This document shows positions 24,197 to 36,340 of a stretch of 64,000 nucleotides of DNA, piece after piece; the first letter of the stretch is position 1; each line of letters opens with the position of its first letter. This DNA comes from Whitmania pigra (taxonomy: Eukaryota > Annelida > Clitellata > Hirudinida > Haemopidae), in assembly GCA_021613335.1 (NCBI GenBank), contig JAJTWR010000263.1:781001-845000 (forward strand), in the 5' to 3' direction. The translations under genes and the position numbers were made by a program. The notes under the pieces were generated by a model, which ran no database searches, had not been told where the DNA came from, and saw only the letters and a program-made list of their open reading frames with translations.

Positions 24197-24789
24197 GACT
24201 ACTATGCATGTAAATCATCTTAGACTGACTGATTGGGTGACTGATGCGCTACTATTTGTAGAATGGTTTTTCACTTTTAAATGGATGCCTTGTGCCATTA
24301 AAATTTGATTTTTATTACAATTTCAAATTTAGTGTAATACAGTAAGATTAAATATATAGACATGGAAAAGGGCGCCAATTCTATAGTTTGTCCCCGGGCG
24401 CAAAATACCCAGGCTACGCCTCTGCTGTATATATCATATTATTATATTTACGAACAATGTTTTTTTGATGTGTGTTATCGGTGTCCGTTGTTCTTTATTG
24501 CTGAATCTGCTGTTGTCCACGTCCTAATCATCTAGTTATGAAATAACACACATGAAGACGAGTAGCTAAAAGTGTTAATGGTTAACGCACAATTGCTTTG
24601 CGGATAATTAAATATCTAAAATAAAGTTAAAGATATGCCGTGAATTTTTCCAATTTGTATTTAGCGTTTTTCCAAGAATATAGCATCCAGGCGATTGTAA
24701 CATGCAAATTACTATAATGGTGCACCTAATCAAGCAAGTTAGAATTAATTTCTACGATTATAGGATACACCGCGATAAGCTTAACCTCT

Positions 24790-24798
24790 GGGATTTCC
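24790..24798 (+). promoter_or_regulatory. NF-kB/Rel-like site upstream of RLR-B
   Basis: GGGATTTCC, 28 bases before the RLR-B start codon, fits the Rel consensus core. The paralogous position in copy A (6758) differs. Its position could also be within the 5' UTR; the transcription start is unknown. Confidence 0.35.
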
Positions 24799-24826
24799 AA
24801 AAGAAAGTTTACTTTCTCTCTGCGCG

Positions 24827-27800
24827 ATGTATCCCGAGGTCAACCTGAGGGCTTCTCTTGCCACAATTCACGATGATGTCGATAAAATTACACTTCAGAA
24901 GTTATCTTTTACTCACGTTAAAGAAGCTGGAGACAGAGAAAAGATACAAAACTTTATAGACTTGGTAGTTATAATGCAGCAACGTGATCCCAACGGTTAT
25001 CTTCATTCTCTGAAAGCTTCTTGTGAACAAATACAACGCAATGATATTGTAGAAAAGTTGGACAATCTTATTTCACAATCACCTCAAAGCCTGTGTTTTT
25101 TTGCTCGAATAAGATCGCAATCTGCCCGAGCTACTTTAACAAATGATGATAATGTAAGTTTTCAGGAAAATTTTGAAACCAGAGCTGGTGATGAAAGATC
25201 ACAGTCAAATTATTCACTCAGTGAAGGTGATAGCATTGATTTCAGTGGAGAAGATGATCACAGAAGTTTTCCAGTAACTATCTCGTCGGAGAACTCACTA
25301 AAGAGATTCAAGGCCATTCAAAGTGACTTCAAACTCAGGAATTACCAGCTGGAACTTGCCCAACCATCCATAGCAGGTCAAAATGTGATCATATGTTCTC
25401 CCACTGGATCAGGCAAGACTGTCACAGCCGGATACATATGTAAGAAATTAATCGAAAGAGATCCAAGGGTTAAGATAGTGTTTTTGGTGCCTGTGAGGAG
25501 TCTCTCTAATCAGCAATCAGAAATATTGACAATATTGTTGGATGAACCAGTCATGAGTAACCCTGATGTCTGTTTGAAGGAATTACTAAATAGATGTCAT
25601 GCTGTTGTTGTGACACATCAGGTCTTACTTAATGAACTTGAAAGTAAATCAATCGACTTACAGGACATAGATTTTATAGTGTTTGATGAGTGTCATCATA
25701 CAAAGCTGGAGCATCCTTACAATAAAATCATGAATATTTATCATCGTAAAAAACTCGAGAATCAAAATTACAAGCTCCCACAAATTCTTGGAATGACAGC
25801 ATCGCTTGGAACAAATAATTCCAAAATTGGATCTCAAATCCTTTTTCATTTTGCTACCTTATGTGCAAGACTGGATAGTAGGATAAAAGTTATCGAGGAT
25901 GAGAACAACAAGGAAGAACTGCTGAAGCACAATTCCAAGCCAACAAATGATCAGATCATAACCTGTGTTCCTCGCCAGAATCCACACTTTTACTTGGTAG
26001 ATATTTTATTTTTTTAATTTTGAAGTGTTAGTCCCCATTAATCAAAACAATTCATCATTTGTCTTCAGGAGCTCTCAAGTTTGATGTGTGAAATTGAGAT
26101 GGAAAATCAATTTCAGTCTATGCCAACTCATGGAAGCCAAGCATATCAAAATAAAATAATTGAAATGAGAAAGGGTTTTGAAGAAGTGGGAGAAACAATG
26201 AATGAGATTTTTGTCTGCAAGTCACTTGAGAAACTTAATGAGGCTCTCTTGCTATTCAATGACACCACAGAGGAATATGCAATCACAACCCTAAGAATAG
26301 ACTTGGAATTTTTGTATGGAGTTGAGAACCAAACAGACCTCCTGCTGAAAATTGAAATGGTTATCAAGGACTTGGAAACAATGTGCTGTTATAATGAAGC
26401 ATGGATAAATAATGAGAAGCTGGTCAAATTGTGTCACCTCCTTGAGAATATGAGCGTACAAAATGCAACATGTATTTAAACGTTCTTTTGATTGTTGAAA
26501 ATATTCAAAATTTGTAAACATTTTTATTGTTTAGGTGTCATAATAGCAAGAACCTGCAGAATTGTTGACTTCTTGTATAACTTCTTGGATGGCCACAAAG
26601 ATTTGAAAAAAAAGCTACACTGTCTCAACATTGTAGGCCAGGGTAATGAAGAACATGGCATGACAGAGTATCAGCAATTAAGAACTATTTCAACATTCAA
26701 GAGTTGGTTTGCAAACTTAGTTTGTCTTATCAAGAATTGTAGGCTTTCCTAGCTTCAACAAAATAAGTTATAACTACATGTGTCTATACCAAGCAGAAAG
26801 ATGTTTCCAAAAATATTTTTAACAGATATAGCAGGTACAAAATGTTCTGTTCTTATTGCCACTGATGTTGTTCAAGAAGGCATGGACTATCCAAAGTGCA
26901 ATTCAGTTATAAGGTGCAACTTAACAATCATTACTTAACATTACATCCTTTCCATTGAAACTATATATCTTTCTTACATTATTTATAATCTAGATTATAA
27001 GTTAATGCAAAAAATAGTTTTGCTGGTCAAATGTTACTTTGGTGATAATTACATAATTGCAGGTACAATTTCGTGAGCAATGAGATAGGCACAGTTCAGT
27101 CCAGGGGTCGTGCCAGAGCTCCAGACAGCCAAATATTTCTGATTGTTGATGAAGGATCCATAAATCTCAAAAGAGAAATTGAGAACCTTTTTAGGGAAAG
27201 GAAGATGCTTGAAGTATTAGATCATTTACCAGATCAAGAAGCCATATTTCAACAATTTTTGGATAGGGCTAAAGTACATTTTCAAAATTTGATTGATAAT
27301 CAACTTAATGGATTGCATTATTATTTAATTTGATTATCTATATTTTCATTTGAATGAAAAACAGACAGATCTCTATGGAAGTTTAGAATCAGAAATGAAA
27401 AAAGAAGAGTTAAAAACAATGGATGCTAATAAAGTAACAATCCATTGCAAGACTTGCAAGCAAATTATGTGTTCTGGAAGTTCTATAAAAAAATCTCCTT
27501 CAGGATACATTTCCATGGATCATGACTCCATAATTAAAAATACAAAATTCTGTAAATGGTCAAACATTCAAAACTTTAAACAAAACCAGCATTTGGGTAA
27601 GCCATTATTACATGACCATTTCAAAGGAAATATCACACCATCATTAAATTTTTTATTCTTTTCCTAGGTGATGTGAAGTGTTTGATATGTAATGCAGCAG
27701 TGGCAGTAAAGATTAATTTCAAGAAAAATTGCAACATCTATGCATATATTTTGATAAAAGAAGCATTATCATATAAGGAAAATGTCTGCATGACCTACAC

Positions 27801-27873
27801 AAACATACCTAAAACATGGGATCGACTACCATTCAAAATTGAGAATCTCTTGGATAGCCAACTATTAACATGA
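24827..27873 (+). CDS. RIG-I-like RNA helicase with DED-like N terminus (RLR-B)
   Basis: Paralog of RLR-A with the same seven-exon structure in phase: 24827-25996, 26069-26471, 26535-26738, 26826-26913, 27063-27273, 27365-27596, 27668-27873 (837 residues). Residues 5-90 repeat the death-fold with RNDI at 71-74. SPTGSGKT (191-198), DECH (287-290), TAS, IATDVVQEGMD and QSRGRARA are conserved, so ATPase and RNA-binding functions are expected. The C-terminal zinc Cys pairs are at 720/723 and 774/777. Helicase domain 1 is almost identical to RLR-A while the linker 91-160 differs strongly. Exon 6 has two extra codons at its 5' end and exon 7 one fewer. No frameshift or stop is present. The upstream flank is disrupted by hAT-3 about 400 bases before the ATG, which may have removed or added regulatory sequence. 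Confidence 0.9.
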
Positions 27874-29099
27874 TATGGAGGACGACAAGTTTTTTATTTT
27901 GCTTGTGAGGGTTGATTTTAGTAAATTATATTTATAATAAATCCATAATTGGAGATCATTTGCAAGCTATGTGGTGAAAAAGGCATAACTGTGTAATGAC
28001 TAAAATAGGCCTCAACTATTCTGCAAATACTTTGAATTGTAAATAGAATGCAAATTAACTTTGTAAATTATCACGTGAGTTTCTGATTGACAATGAATTT
28101 GTCTCAAAATTGTGTTATGGTTGCTAGGCCAAATCAAAAGCTATAGACTCCATATAGCCAGACTTTTGTTTTTTTTTATGCAAACCATTTCAAAAATATA
28201 AAAAAAAAGTTATATTTGTTTATTCATCTACATTACCATGATAACATTTGCATTAAAAGTTTGACTAAAAAGTCAGAAAAATGTCTTAACTTCCGGGGAT
28301 AAATGCACACAGGTTAATGTAATTACTTCATTTTTTCGTGAGCAGGACAAGATTTTTAAAGCTCTGATAAGTGCTGTTAAAAGTTTTCAAACAAAAAACA
28401 TTTATCAAAGAAATATATGTGTTTATTTATTTGAATAAATTCCTTCGCATAACAAGGATGATTTGGACTAAACAAAATTTAAAAGAAATTTTTTTAATAA
28501 TACCAAAAAGCCTTATGTAAAGGTTGTAATATACTTTGTTTGGTATTAACTTTTTAATCAAACCTATTTAACACAACTTTTATCTACAGCCAACAAATTG
28601 TCTAAGGAATTTTTTGAAATAAATGGAAAGTTTCTTTTGAAGTTATGATAAAGGACGCATTAAGTCTATGCCTTGAGGACATTTTCTGGTTATGAAATTT
28701 TGTGATTAAAGCAAAGCTTTAGCAGGGTTACAGATTCAAACCCTTCTCCCGAAATAATTAAAAATTAAAAAAAATAAATGCAAATCTTCCAACAAATTTA
28801 GAATTTCTAAACAAAATTGATATAGGGCAAGTAAATAATTAAAATAAAAATAATTATTTTGACTTAATATTTAAATGTATTGCCAATAGCAATACCAATA
28901 CTTATTTAAAAATGTAATATTAGTAATACTTTTTTCAATCAAGAACCAAGGAGCCTCTGACGCTATGCTTAAGGCGCCATACAAAATGAGCTATTGTTAT
29001 TACTATTCTTTTCCTTATTATTATTATTATTGTTATTTTACATTAAAAGCTCAACAAATATTTCATAAAACCAAAAAATTTAGTGAAGCAATTTAAATA
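27874..29099. other. duplicon B flank and AT-rich spacer
   Basis: Up to about 28430 and again at 28545-28745 it matches copy A. 28746-28940 is AT-rich without signals. At 28945-28985 lies a short LINE 3'-end phrase also found at 3350-3380, followed by short ATT runs. Confidence 0.5.
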
Positions 29100-29474
29100 A
29101 GTGATTATCATTTTGTCAGAAGCAAAAACAGCAACTTTTCGAAGTGTTCACACGACATATTTGATCGTAGTGGTGAAAAGATCCTGCCATCCACTGCTGC
29201 GGTAGCAGGCAATCCAGTCTTGAAGGCTGCATACAACTTTTTTTATGTTTGGATATCTACTGAGAATTGACAATTCTGAAGTCATGTCGGCCAAATATCT
29301 GACCTCTTCCTCACCAACAACAAAATCTAATCTTTGTCTCCTGTTGGACAAGGCTGCGAAGAAATTTGTGGAAAAATCTTCTGCCTCTGGCTCCAGCGCT
29401 TGACCATCTGCAAACATGCCACCATGTTTTTTGTCATCCTTCATCGTGTCTATGCGTGACTTAAATGTCATCAC
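29100..29474 (-). pseudogene. degenerate hAT transposase C-terminal fragment
   Basis: The minus frame has EEVRYLADMTSELSILSRYP, which fits the region just before the dimerisation motif of BED-type hAT transposases. The following motif (GRIFSPLRSNMSCEHFEKLL) is present in another frame after a shift near 29225, and the Ser-Ala-Pro-x-Glu-Arg core is damaged. Confidence 0.6.
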
Positions 29475-29744
29475 GAGTTTCGATTTCAGGACCTCACCAG
29501 TTAGTAAAATTTAAATTGAGGATGGACTATGGCTGCGAGCTGAGCATCAGTGTTATTATTTATGTTATTAAATCTAACCCATCGCCAGGGTTGTTGATAT
29601 TGCAGTATTGGTATCGCCGATACTTTTTGGCTAGCGATGCTAGATGCCAACACTTTTTTTACGAGCGTTTTATTTAAAATAATAAAAATTGAATATATTA
29701 AATTATTATTTATTATTATTATTATTTTATTATTTATTAATAAA

Positions 29745-29900
29745 TTATATGGCCCCGAGCGCCAAAATGAGGCTTACAGCGTTACATTGTAATAAGTGAA
29801 CATGGTTAATAAATCTCAAGGTCACTGGAGCGGCTGCAGCAGACATGCGGCTGCCATCCACTGTGGACGACTTTTAAGAAACGGTGCCCATTAGGAGTCT
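29745..29900 (+). repeat. fragment of the hAT-3 family 5' region
   Basis: Words such as GCGCCAAAATGAGG and the CACTGGAGCGGCTGCAGCAG area resemble 17775-17910 inside hAT-3, in the same order, with many differences. It is a small dispersed relic. Confidence 0.4.
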
Positions 29901-29968
29901 AAGATATTCTCTAATTTTTTGAATATAAAAAATATATATATAGATTTGAAATAATGTATATATATATA

Positions 29969-31121
29969 CAGTCAAACCCGGTTATGTCGCCAGCATAGGG
30001 GTTTGCCAAAAAGCGTCGAGATAACCGATGATAGAGATAACCGAAAATCAATATGGCGACTTTATGTTAATAAGGGCTTACAATTTCTTTATGTACATAA
30101 TATGCGTCAATAAATAAGAATGTACATGCACGTGTTTTTAATGGTTTTTTACACAACATCAATTGATATTTGATATTGGTAACAGTAATATGTACATATA
30201 TGCTTGCTAACAACAAAAGGCAGGTGTAAACCTACAGCAGAGATTTACCAATATGCAAAAAGAACTACAGTCGATTCTCGATACAAACGTTTCTAAATAT
30301 TTTTTCCTATATTGCAAAATCCGCTCAAAGATCGCTCACAAAATCCCCCCAAAAATGTGATGGGTGTTCATAAAAAAAAACTTACAGTGCCAAAATTCGC
30401 GAGTCGCTTTGAAGACACGTGGAAGCAGTTACTATAGTTTCTTTACAAAATCAAATGGGCTTTGTTGATTTTTGCATGTAACAGTCTGCTTGAAAACAAG
30501 TTATTATTGATGTTGTCCAAAACAGTTTCATCTCCTACAAAAGAACCATGCTGTCGCATTTTCTGCAGCATTTCTACCATCTCACCGGCAGAGGGAATTT
30601 GTTCCAAATCTTCGTCCGCATCTTCTTCATATTCTTTGGCATTACCCCATGCCTTGTGTTGATTGTACTCTTGATACAATGTCTTCATTGGTGATCACGC
30701 CATCAGTAATGTCTTTCTCGATGTCTATGTAATCTCGGAATTCTTGGACAGTGATGGTCCTATGCCTCCTCTTCCAGGGTAGCATCTGCAAGGCTTTATT
30801 TTTCTCCCAATTCTGAGCATGCACGGCAAATCAACAAGAGTGAATTGGGTTCGGCGAAATAAAAGAATCAACATAACCGATGAGAAAATGCCGCAACAAC
30901 GTGGGAATTTGGCGGTTCCACTCCAAAGTTGGGATAACTGGTGTAAAGTGACGAATTTGACTATTTTGTGCTCGAGATATTAGGTTTCGGCGACATAAAA
31001 GCATCGACATAACCGATGAGAGAATGATAAAACAAAGAGGGAATTCGGGGGTTCCACTTCAAAAGCGCTGACTCAATAGGGTTGGCGAGTTAACCGAGGT
31101 CGAGATAAGTGGGTTCCACTG
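29969..31121 (-). mobile_element. pogo/Tigger-like element, internally deleted
   Basis: It begins CAGTCAAACCCGGTTATGTC and ends with the complement of CAGTGGAACCCACTTATCTC, flanked by TA on both sides, as in Tc1/mariner-pogo elements. Shared subterminal words (AGATAACCGATGA, GGCGAGTTAACCGA) recur inside. A minus-strand coding relic of the transposase C terminus lies at 30443-30824. The DNA-binding and DDE regions are deleted. Confidence 0.75.
30443..30824 (-). pseudogene. Tigger-like transposase C-terminal tail
   Basis: The frame 30824-30642 contains DYIDIEKDITDGVITNEDIV, typical of the acidic tail after the DDE domain of Tigger transposases. It shifts near 30665 into the frame 30688-30443, with EYEEDADEDLEQIPSAGEMV and a terminal helix. 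At least one frameshift; no catalytic residues remain. Confidence 0.6.
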
Positions 31122-32289
31122 TATATAAAAATGCGAGTTATATATATAGAGTTATAACAGAGCAATATAAATTTACAAATCAACTTTATTAATTATTACG
31201 CGCATTATCTATGAAATGAAGCTACAAAAATCACATTTAGCTTTATTCCAGTGACTCAGTGATTTTGTCGTTAATTGTTTAGTTGTTCAGTTCCATGGAA
31301 CTGCTTCTCTGAAGGCCACCTTAATTAATTTGTAACTCTTTTTGGGTTTGTATATCGATGATATTTACATAAAATGTAATTGTGATCGCGTATTTATAAA
31401 AAATTTCAAGTTTTATTGGATATAAGTGAGAATGATGATGGTTTTTAAAACGTCCACAAAATGGTAGTTTATTTGAAATTTTATGTGATGTTTTGCATGC
31501 AATAAAGTGATGCTATGCATAAAATTTAGTAATATTGAACTTATATTTAGCGAGCTATAACTCTTTATTAAATTAAAAATGTAAATAATTAAAATAATAT
31601 TCGCAGAGGGAAATATTTATTCTAAATTATATTTAAATCACAGTTGTTAAATTAACAATGTAAATAATGAAGCAACATCCGCAGTGGAAAATATTTATTT
31701 ATTCAAAAGGGGGGGATCTACGGCCCCATCCTCCTGACTTTAGACCAGACCTCAAAAAAGGTCATCTCCTCGTGAGGGTTTGTCCCCTTTGGGAAATGCT
31801 GAAATGACGTCCCTGGTTATAAAGAATTTATGGGGCGTTCTCAGTAGCGCAGCAAGGGTGGGGCGGCATTTTGAAAGGATAATTAAAAAAATAATAAATA
31901 GTAAAAAGGTAACAAAAATCTTAAGTTTTTAATTAATGAGTTTTAAAGGTTGATGTGATACTGCTTAGGTATCGTGTCTAAATGAAATTTTTCTAACCTA
32001 TGAACTTTATTAGGGATTATTCACCTAATTAGCTAACATTTGATGTCGACGCTATTCTGCATCTATGCATCACAGGGACGTCTAAAATCAGATGACTGGT
32101 TTAGGTATCAAGCGGGCGATGGAACTAATGGAGTATTCGAGCAGACGCTGTAAATGTTGTTGTGAAGAAATTATCGGAAGTCGTCACTGCCCTGGGGTAT
32201 TTCATGGTAGAAGGAGAAATTGCAATCACAATACCAGATGCATCTTTACTTCTGGACTGTCGTTTCCGTTTCTTTCTTTTCTGAGTCTT
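31122..32289. other. AT-rich spacer with hAT-like ends
   Basis: No gene seen. ACGTCCCTG at 31805-31813 (a right end) and CAGGGACGTC at 32073 (a left end) look like termini of one hAT family whose other ends are missing. A G-rich block with a CAGTAGCGCAGC word lies at 31843-31870. Confidence 0.4.
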
Positions 32290-32560
32290 TGGAATTCTTT
32301 CTTTTCCCAAAAATCATGATGCCCAAAAGTATTTTCAAACAAAAGGGCTGAATTTGCAACAAAGTTCACAGATGAGAGGTTGCCTTCTTCAAAATAGAAC
32401 AAAGATGGTGGACGAATAAAAAAAATTTTGCTCTGAAATAGGGATAAGCATGGACGTCAAATCCGCAAATAGAAACGAATGGATGGTGAAGGATTGACTG
32501 ATGCAGCACTGGGATTTGACGCTGAGTTGCTAGGAAATGATATCTTGCAGATTTCAGCAA
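32290..32560. repeat. interspersed repeat X, copy 2
   Basis: Matches 12612-12882 closely. See copy 1; the family is unknown. Confidence 0.6.
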
Positions 32561-32589
32561 ATTCATGATCTTAGACACAAATACGCATT

Positions 32590-32860
32590 TCTTACAAATC
32601 AAATTTAAGGCGTACAGACTTGGAGGTTCTCTCTACAGAGAGGGAATTTGCAGATGGACTGAGTTTTGAAAATGTTATCAAAAACTTTGCGAAAGAAAAG
32701 CGCGGAAAATTTCCAACCGACTTGATGCCTGCATAGCCGAAAGAACTCGCTGACCTCGCCTACAATTTCGAGTCTCTAAGCCATGCGCGACTTTTAGAAC
32801 GAAACGAATTCCAAAGCAAATGGCTTCTGGTAGTTTTGTATCGCATTGCTTATTGTTACC
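32590..32860 (+). other. exon-like conserved-looking coding relic, unidentified
   Basis: A + frame reads EFADGLSFENVIKNFAKEKR, continues to a TAG at about 32735, then reads PKELADLAYNFESLSHARLL. The composition looks protein-like on both sides of the stop, but I recognise no family. It may be a decayed exon or chance. Confidence 0.2.
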
Positions 32861-32869
32861 GTCGCTCAT

Positions 32870-35800
32870 ATAAGTTCTCAGTTTTCATATTTGTGGATTA
32901 AAAACATTTGCGGAAAATCGAAGCTGTAAGACATTGTATAATATACTATGAATATGTGTTTACGAATACATAATAAGATGAAAGGACTAGGACTAAAATT
33001 AGATCCGTAATTGTAGTTCCGTCAAAATAATTATTTGAGGGCTTTCTTTAAAGTAAAATGGAAGTCATTGCCACTCGGTGTTCCTCGGTATCCCAATTTG
33101 TCAGAGCCTCCTCGAATTACTTTTTCAAATTTTTTTTATCAATTACTGACTCTATGAACTTTACTTTTCCTCGCTCGATATTAGTGGCTATTAACCCTTC
33201 GACCGGGTAAATAAATAAATAAATAAAATAAATTCATCACGAAGATGCAAGGTCATTTTTTGTTCATTGGATTGGTATTGTTTATCGATATTACAACATT
33301 CTGTTAATATTAAAATATATAATTATCAAAATTGTTTGGATATATTTCAGTGTTTGAAATTCTTTATTTCCCAGTTTACTCTGCTACCTGTAATGAATCA
33401 CTTTCAACATTCAAAACTGTTTGTAATTTAGTTGATTGTTTGAAAAAAATCAATAAAAGTCCTGTTATAATTTTTTAAAATCATATTTAATGAGCGCTCA
33501 TTTAATTGTAGCATCAAAGTAGCATTTGTTCAAATGTTAAATTAAATATCATCAAACATGTCTGCTGCTTAGATATATTTTTGTAAGCGATTTGTATTTC
33601 TTCATCGATTAAAAACTGTTTTTTTGAGTAAAGTCCATCTTTTTCGTTAGCTTTGGTTTTAATGACAAACAGACTATTTCAATCACTTATTAATCAATTT
33701 TGTAAATTTATTTCACCGTTCCAACTTTTTGATAGACACAGAGTGGGTTGAAATTTTGAGCAATGCTACTTACATGACAGTGTATCTGTACAAATTCTTA
33801 AAAAAAAACCTCGCGAATCAACTTTCAGAACGCTTCCAACGATCGAGAAAAGTCGCGGCGTAATTAAAAGTTACAATGTGTAACAATAATTACATAGAAA
33901 CGTGGATGAAAAAGTGGAGAAAATCGAGAAAAGAGAAAAATTCTTCCTTTGAAGAAAAATTCATTGATGGAATTTAAGTGGCTTGATTTCCTTGTTGAAT
34001 GCTGAAATTAAACATTCTTAATGAAAAAAGGCCGGAATAACTAATTCGTATAAATTAAATTATCGTAATATCCAATGTATGGCATGAATGTTTGATAAGA
34101 GTTCGCTTAAATCTTTGCATTGCAAGCGCATCGAAAAATCACTTGAACCATGGATGAGTTGAATCGTCAGATCATCTCAACTGACTTGCAGCGAAGGAAA
34201 TAACAGAACAGAAAAAGAAATATGGATTAAATTCTTTTCAACAAAATTTCTTGATAAATATTAACAAAATCTCCAACGATTGTGACTCGAAGAAACGGCT
34301 ACATCCGGTCACGTGAGACGAGAATGGACATCGTAATGGCAACTGGAATTTTTTTTATCTTTCTCAATTACACGAAAGAGGTTGGCATCGTTTCCAGGCT
34401 GATAGTTCAGTCGATAACTCGGAGAAAATGACGCCTAAAATAAGATGAGAAGCAATTGAGACCGACGCACACTTCTCTAATCATCCATGGACGCTTTGCA
34501 ATTACACCGGCTGCTACCAGGACGTGAAAGAACGACTCCCAAACGATTAATTCAGGCATTCGATCCATAAAAATAGAATTAACTTTTCCTCTTTCCAGGC
34601 GTCCTCGCAGGATTGGCGCTGGAGCTGAATTCTATTGATGATGTCACGGCCTAAAAATAGTTCCGTCCACTCTCGTCCAATGAGAGGAGGATTCAATTTC
34701 GTAACGTAGCGTCCTCTGGTTTAAAAGTGGAAATAAAAATCTGAAACGACGTGGGTGTATTGCGTTCGCTGATATGTCGCTGAAACACATTGGGTTCGGA
34801 AATTAATAATAACAATAATAGTGTAGTAATAATAATAATATTATTAATAATGAATGGGCAAATAAATTATTACGTAATTAAATTTTTAAAGTACAATTTG
34901 CAGGGTTTTGTATAACATTGTTCACGATAATAGAAGTTCTTATCATTCATGCCTTAACTCCACAAACTATACTCAACAAACTAACAAATATTTGGAGACA
35001 ATTATTAGAGATTTTATAAAATGTTAATCAATTTCTTCTTTCTGCTTCTGAATGATTACGACGAATGAGATAAATTAAAGACCCTTTACAAGTAGAACCA
35101 TGGCGATGATTTGTGTGTATATTTCAAAATGCTGTGAAATAAATTACGAATTAAATTAAAAAATCGAAAGTGCTGCTGATGATTCCAGTGAGTGAAGCCA
35201 ATGAAATGAAGACGAGAATCATTCTGTGGAAGAAAAGTTGAAGAAAATAAAAAGAAATAATAATAATAATAATAATAATAGAAAATAAATTCTACCACGG
35301 AAGATGCGAACATCAAAGAAATTTGTTTTAAGAGCAATTAAATTCACCAAAACATTTGAGAACGTTTCTAAATGCTTATGTTCCTCTGCCATTTCAAAGC
35401 TTTTCAAATTCCTTTTTCTTAAACTTAAAATCAGTGGAACATTTTTCCTCGAAATAAATGTATCTAATCCTGACAGGAGTATATGTTAGAAATAATTAAA
35501 AAATTATCAGAACACGTGATGGTGGTGCATGGACTTTTAATGCTTTAAGCAATTTATTCTATTTATTGATTTTGTATTTATTTATTTATTTGTTTGATTA
35601 AAGCCAGCTGCATAACTAAGGTGATTTGGATTTTATGTCTTCATGTCTTAAACTTCATGTCACCACGATCTTTTCTTTCATGAGAAGACCTCAGATGATC
35701 TCATTTGTGAATAAATGCTTTATTTATAATTTTATTTATTTATTTATAATAACTTTATAATTATATTAAGTGTATATTATGACCTTTGTGATTACATAAT

Positions 35801-36340
35801 GCATAATGCTTTATTTACAATAATATGACAATTATTTAAGTGAATATTATAACATCAGTGATTAAGTAATTTTTTTATTTACCATAACTTGATAATTTAT
35901 TTATGTGAAAATTATAACAAATTTGGAGACAGATGCTTTTGAAGAAAAAGACATGAGCACTTGAAAGAGAAAGTAGTGCCTTCATTTAAGATTGCCTTTC
36001 CAATGCTTCGGAGTTGCTGAGAAGAAAGCAGCTTAGAATTCCTTTTAATCCGTTTGTTAAGTTTTTAAATGAATATATTTTTTTCTAATTTTAAAAATAA
36101 ATTATTTGTACGTACTTTTAGGCTATTAAATACTAAAAAGTTCTTAAAAAGAAGTATAAATGAAATTTAAAAAAAAAAAAGATACAATACAGAATATAAA
36201 AATATAATATAGAAATCACTTTAAACGATTATCTAATTTATTATTAAAATTAGGATATGGAATCGCACTAACTAAATAATAAGTTACATAATTATATGAT
36301 ATTACTTAATTGACGAAAGAGTTGACATTGTACCTCGTGT
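32870..36340. other. gene desert segment
   Basis: AT-rich DNA without recognisable genes. It holds a GC-richer island at about 34290-34760, with CCGGTCACGTGA and GATGATGTCACGG words, and (AAT)n at 35258-35281. Nothing else is recognised. Confidence 0.4.

Larger units (their letters stand above)
17715..24424 (+). mobile_element. hAT transposon hAT-3 interrupted by a Ty3/Gypsy element
   Basis: The left end CAGAGGCGTCGCTAGGGG at 17715 pairs with the complement of the right end (CAGAGGCGTAGCCTGGG from 24424). CCCCGGGCGC occurs near both ends. An exact 8-bp target duplication CTGTATAT flanks it (17707-17714, 24425-24432), and the undisrupted target is visible as the matching position in duplicon copy A near 6545. 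Without the nested Gypsy the element would be about 2.2 kb. It carries the 3' part of a transposase only. Confidence 0.9.
17540..28745. repeat. duplicon copy B (paralogous to about 6340-12610)
   Basis: Homologous to copy A except for the hAT insertion at 17715-24424 and the absence of the CCDC15-like gene between about 28436 and 28540. It includes RLR-B. Confidence 0.85.
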
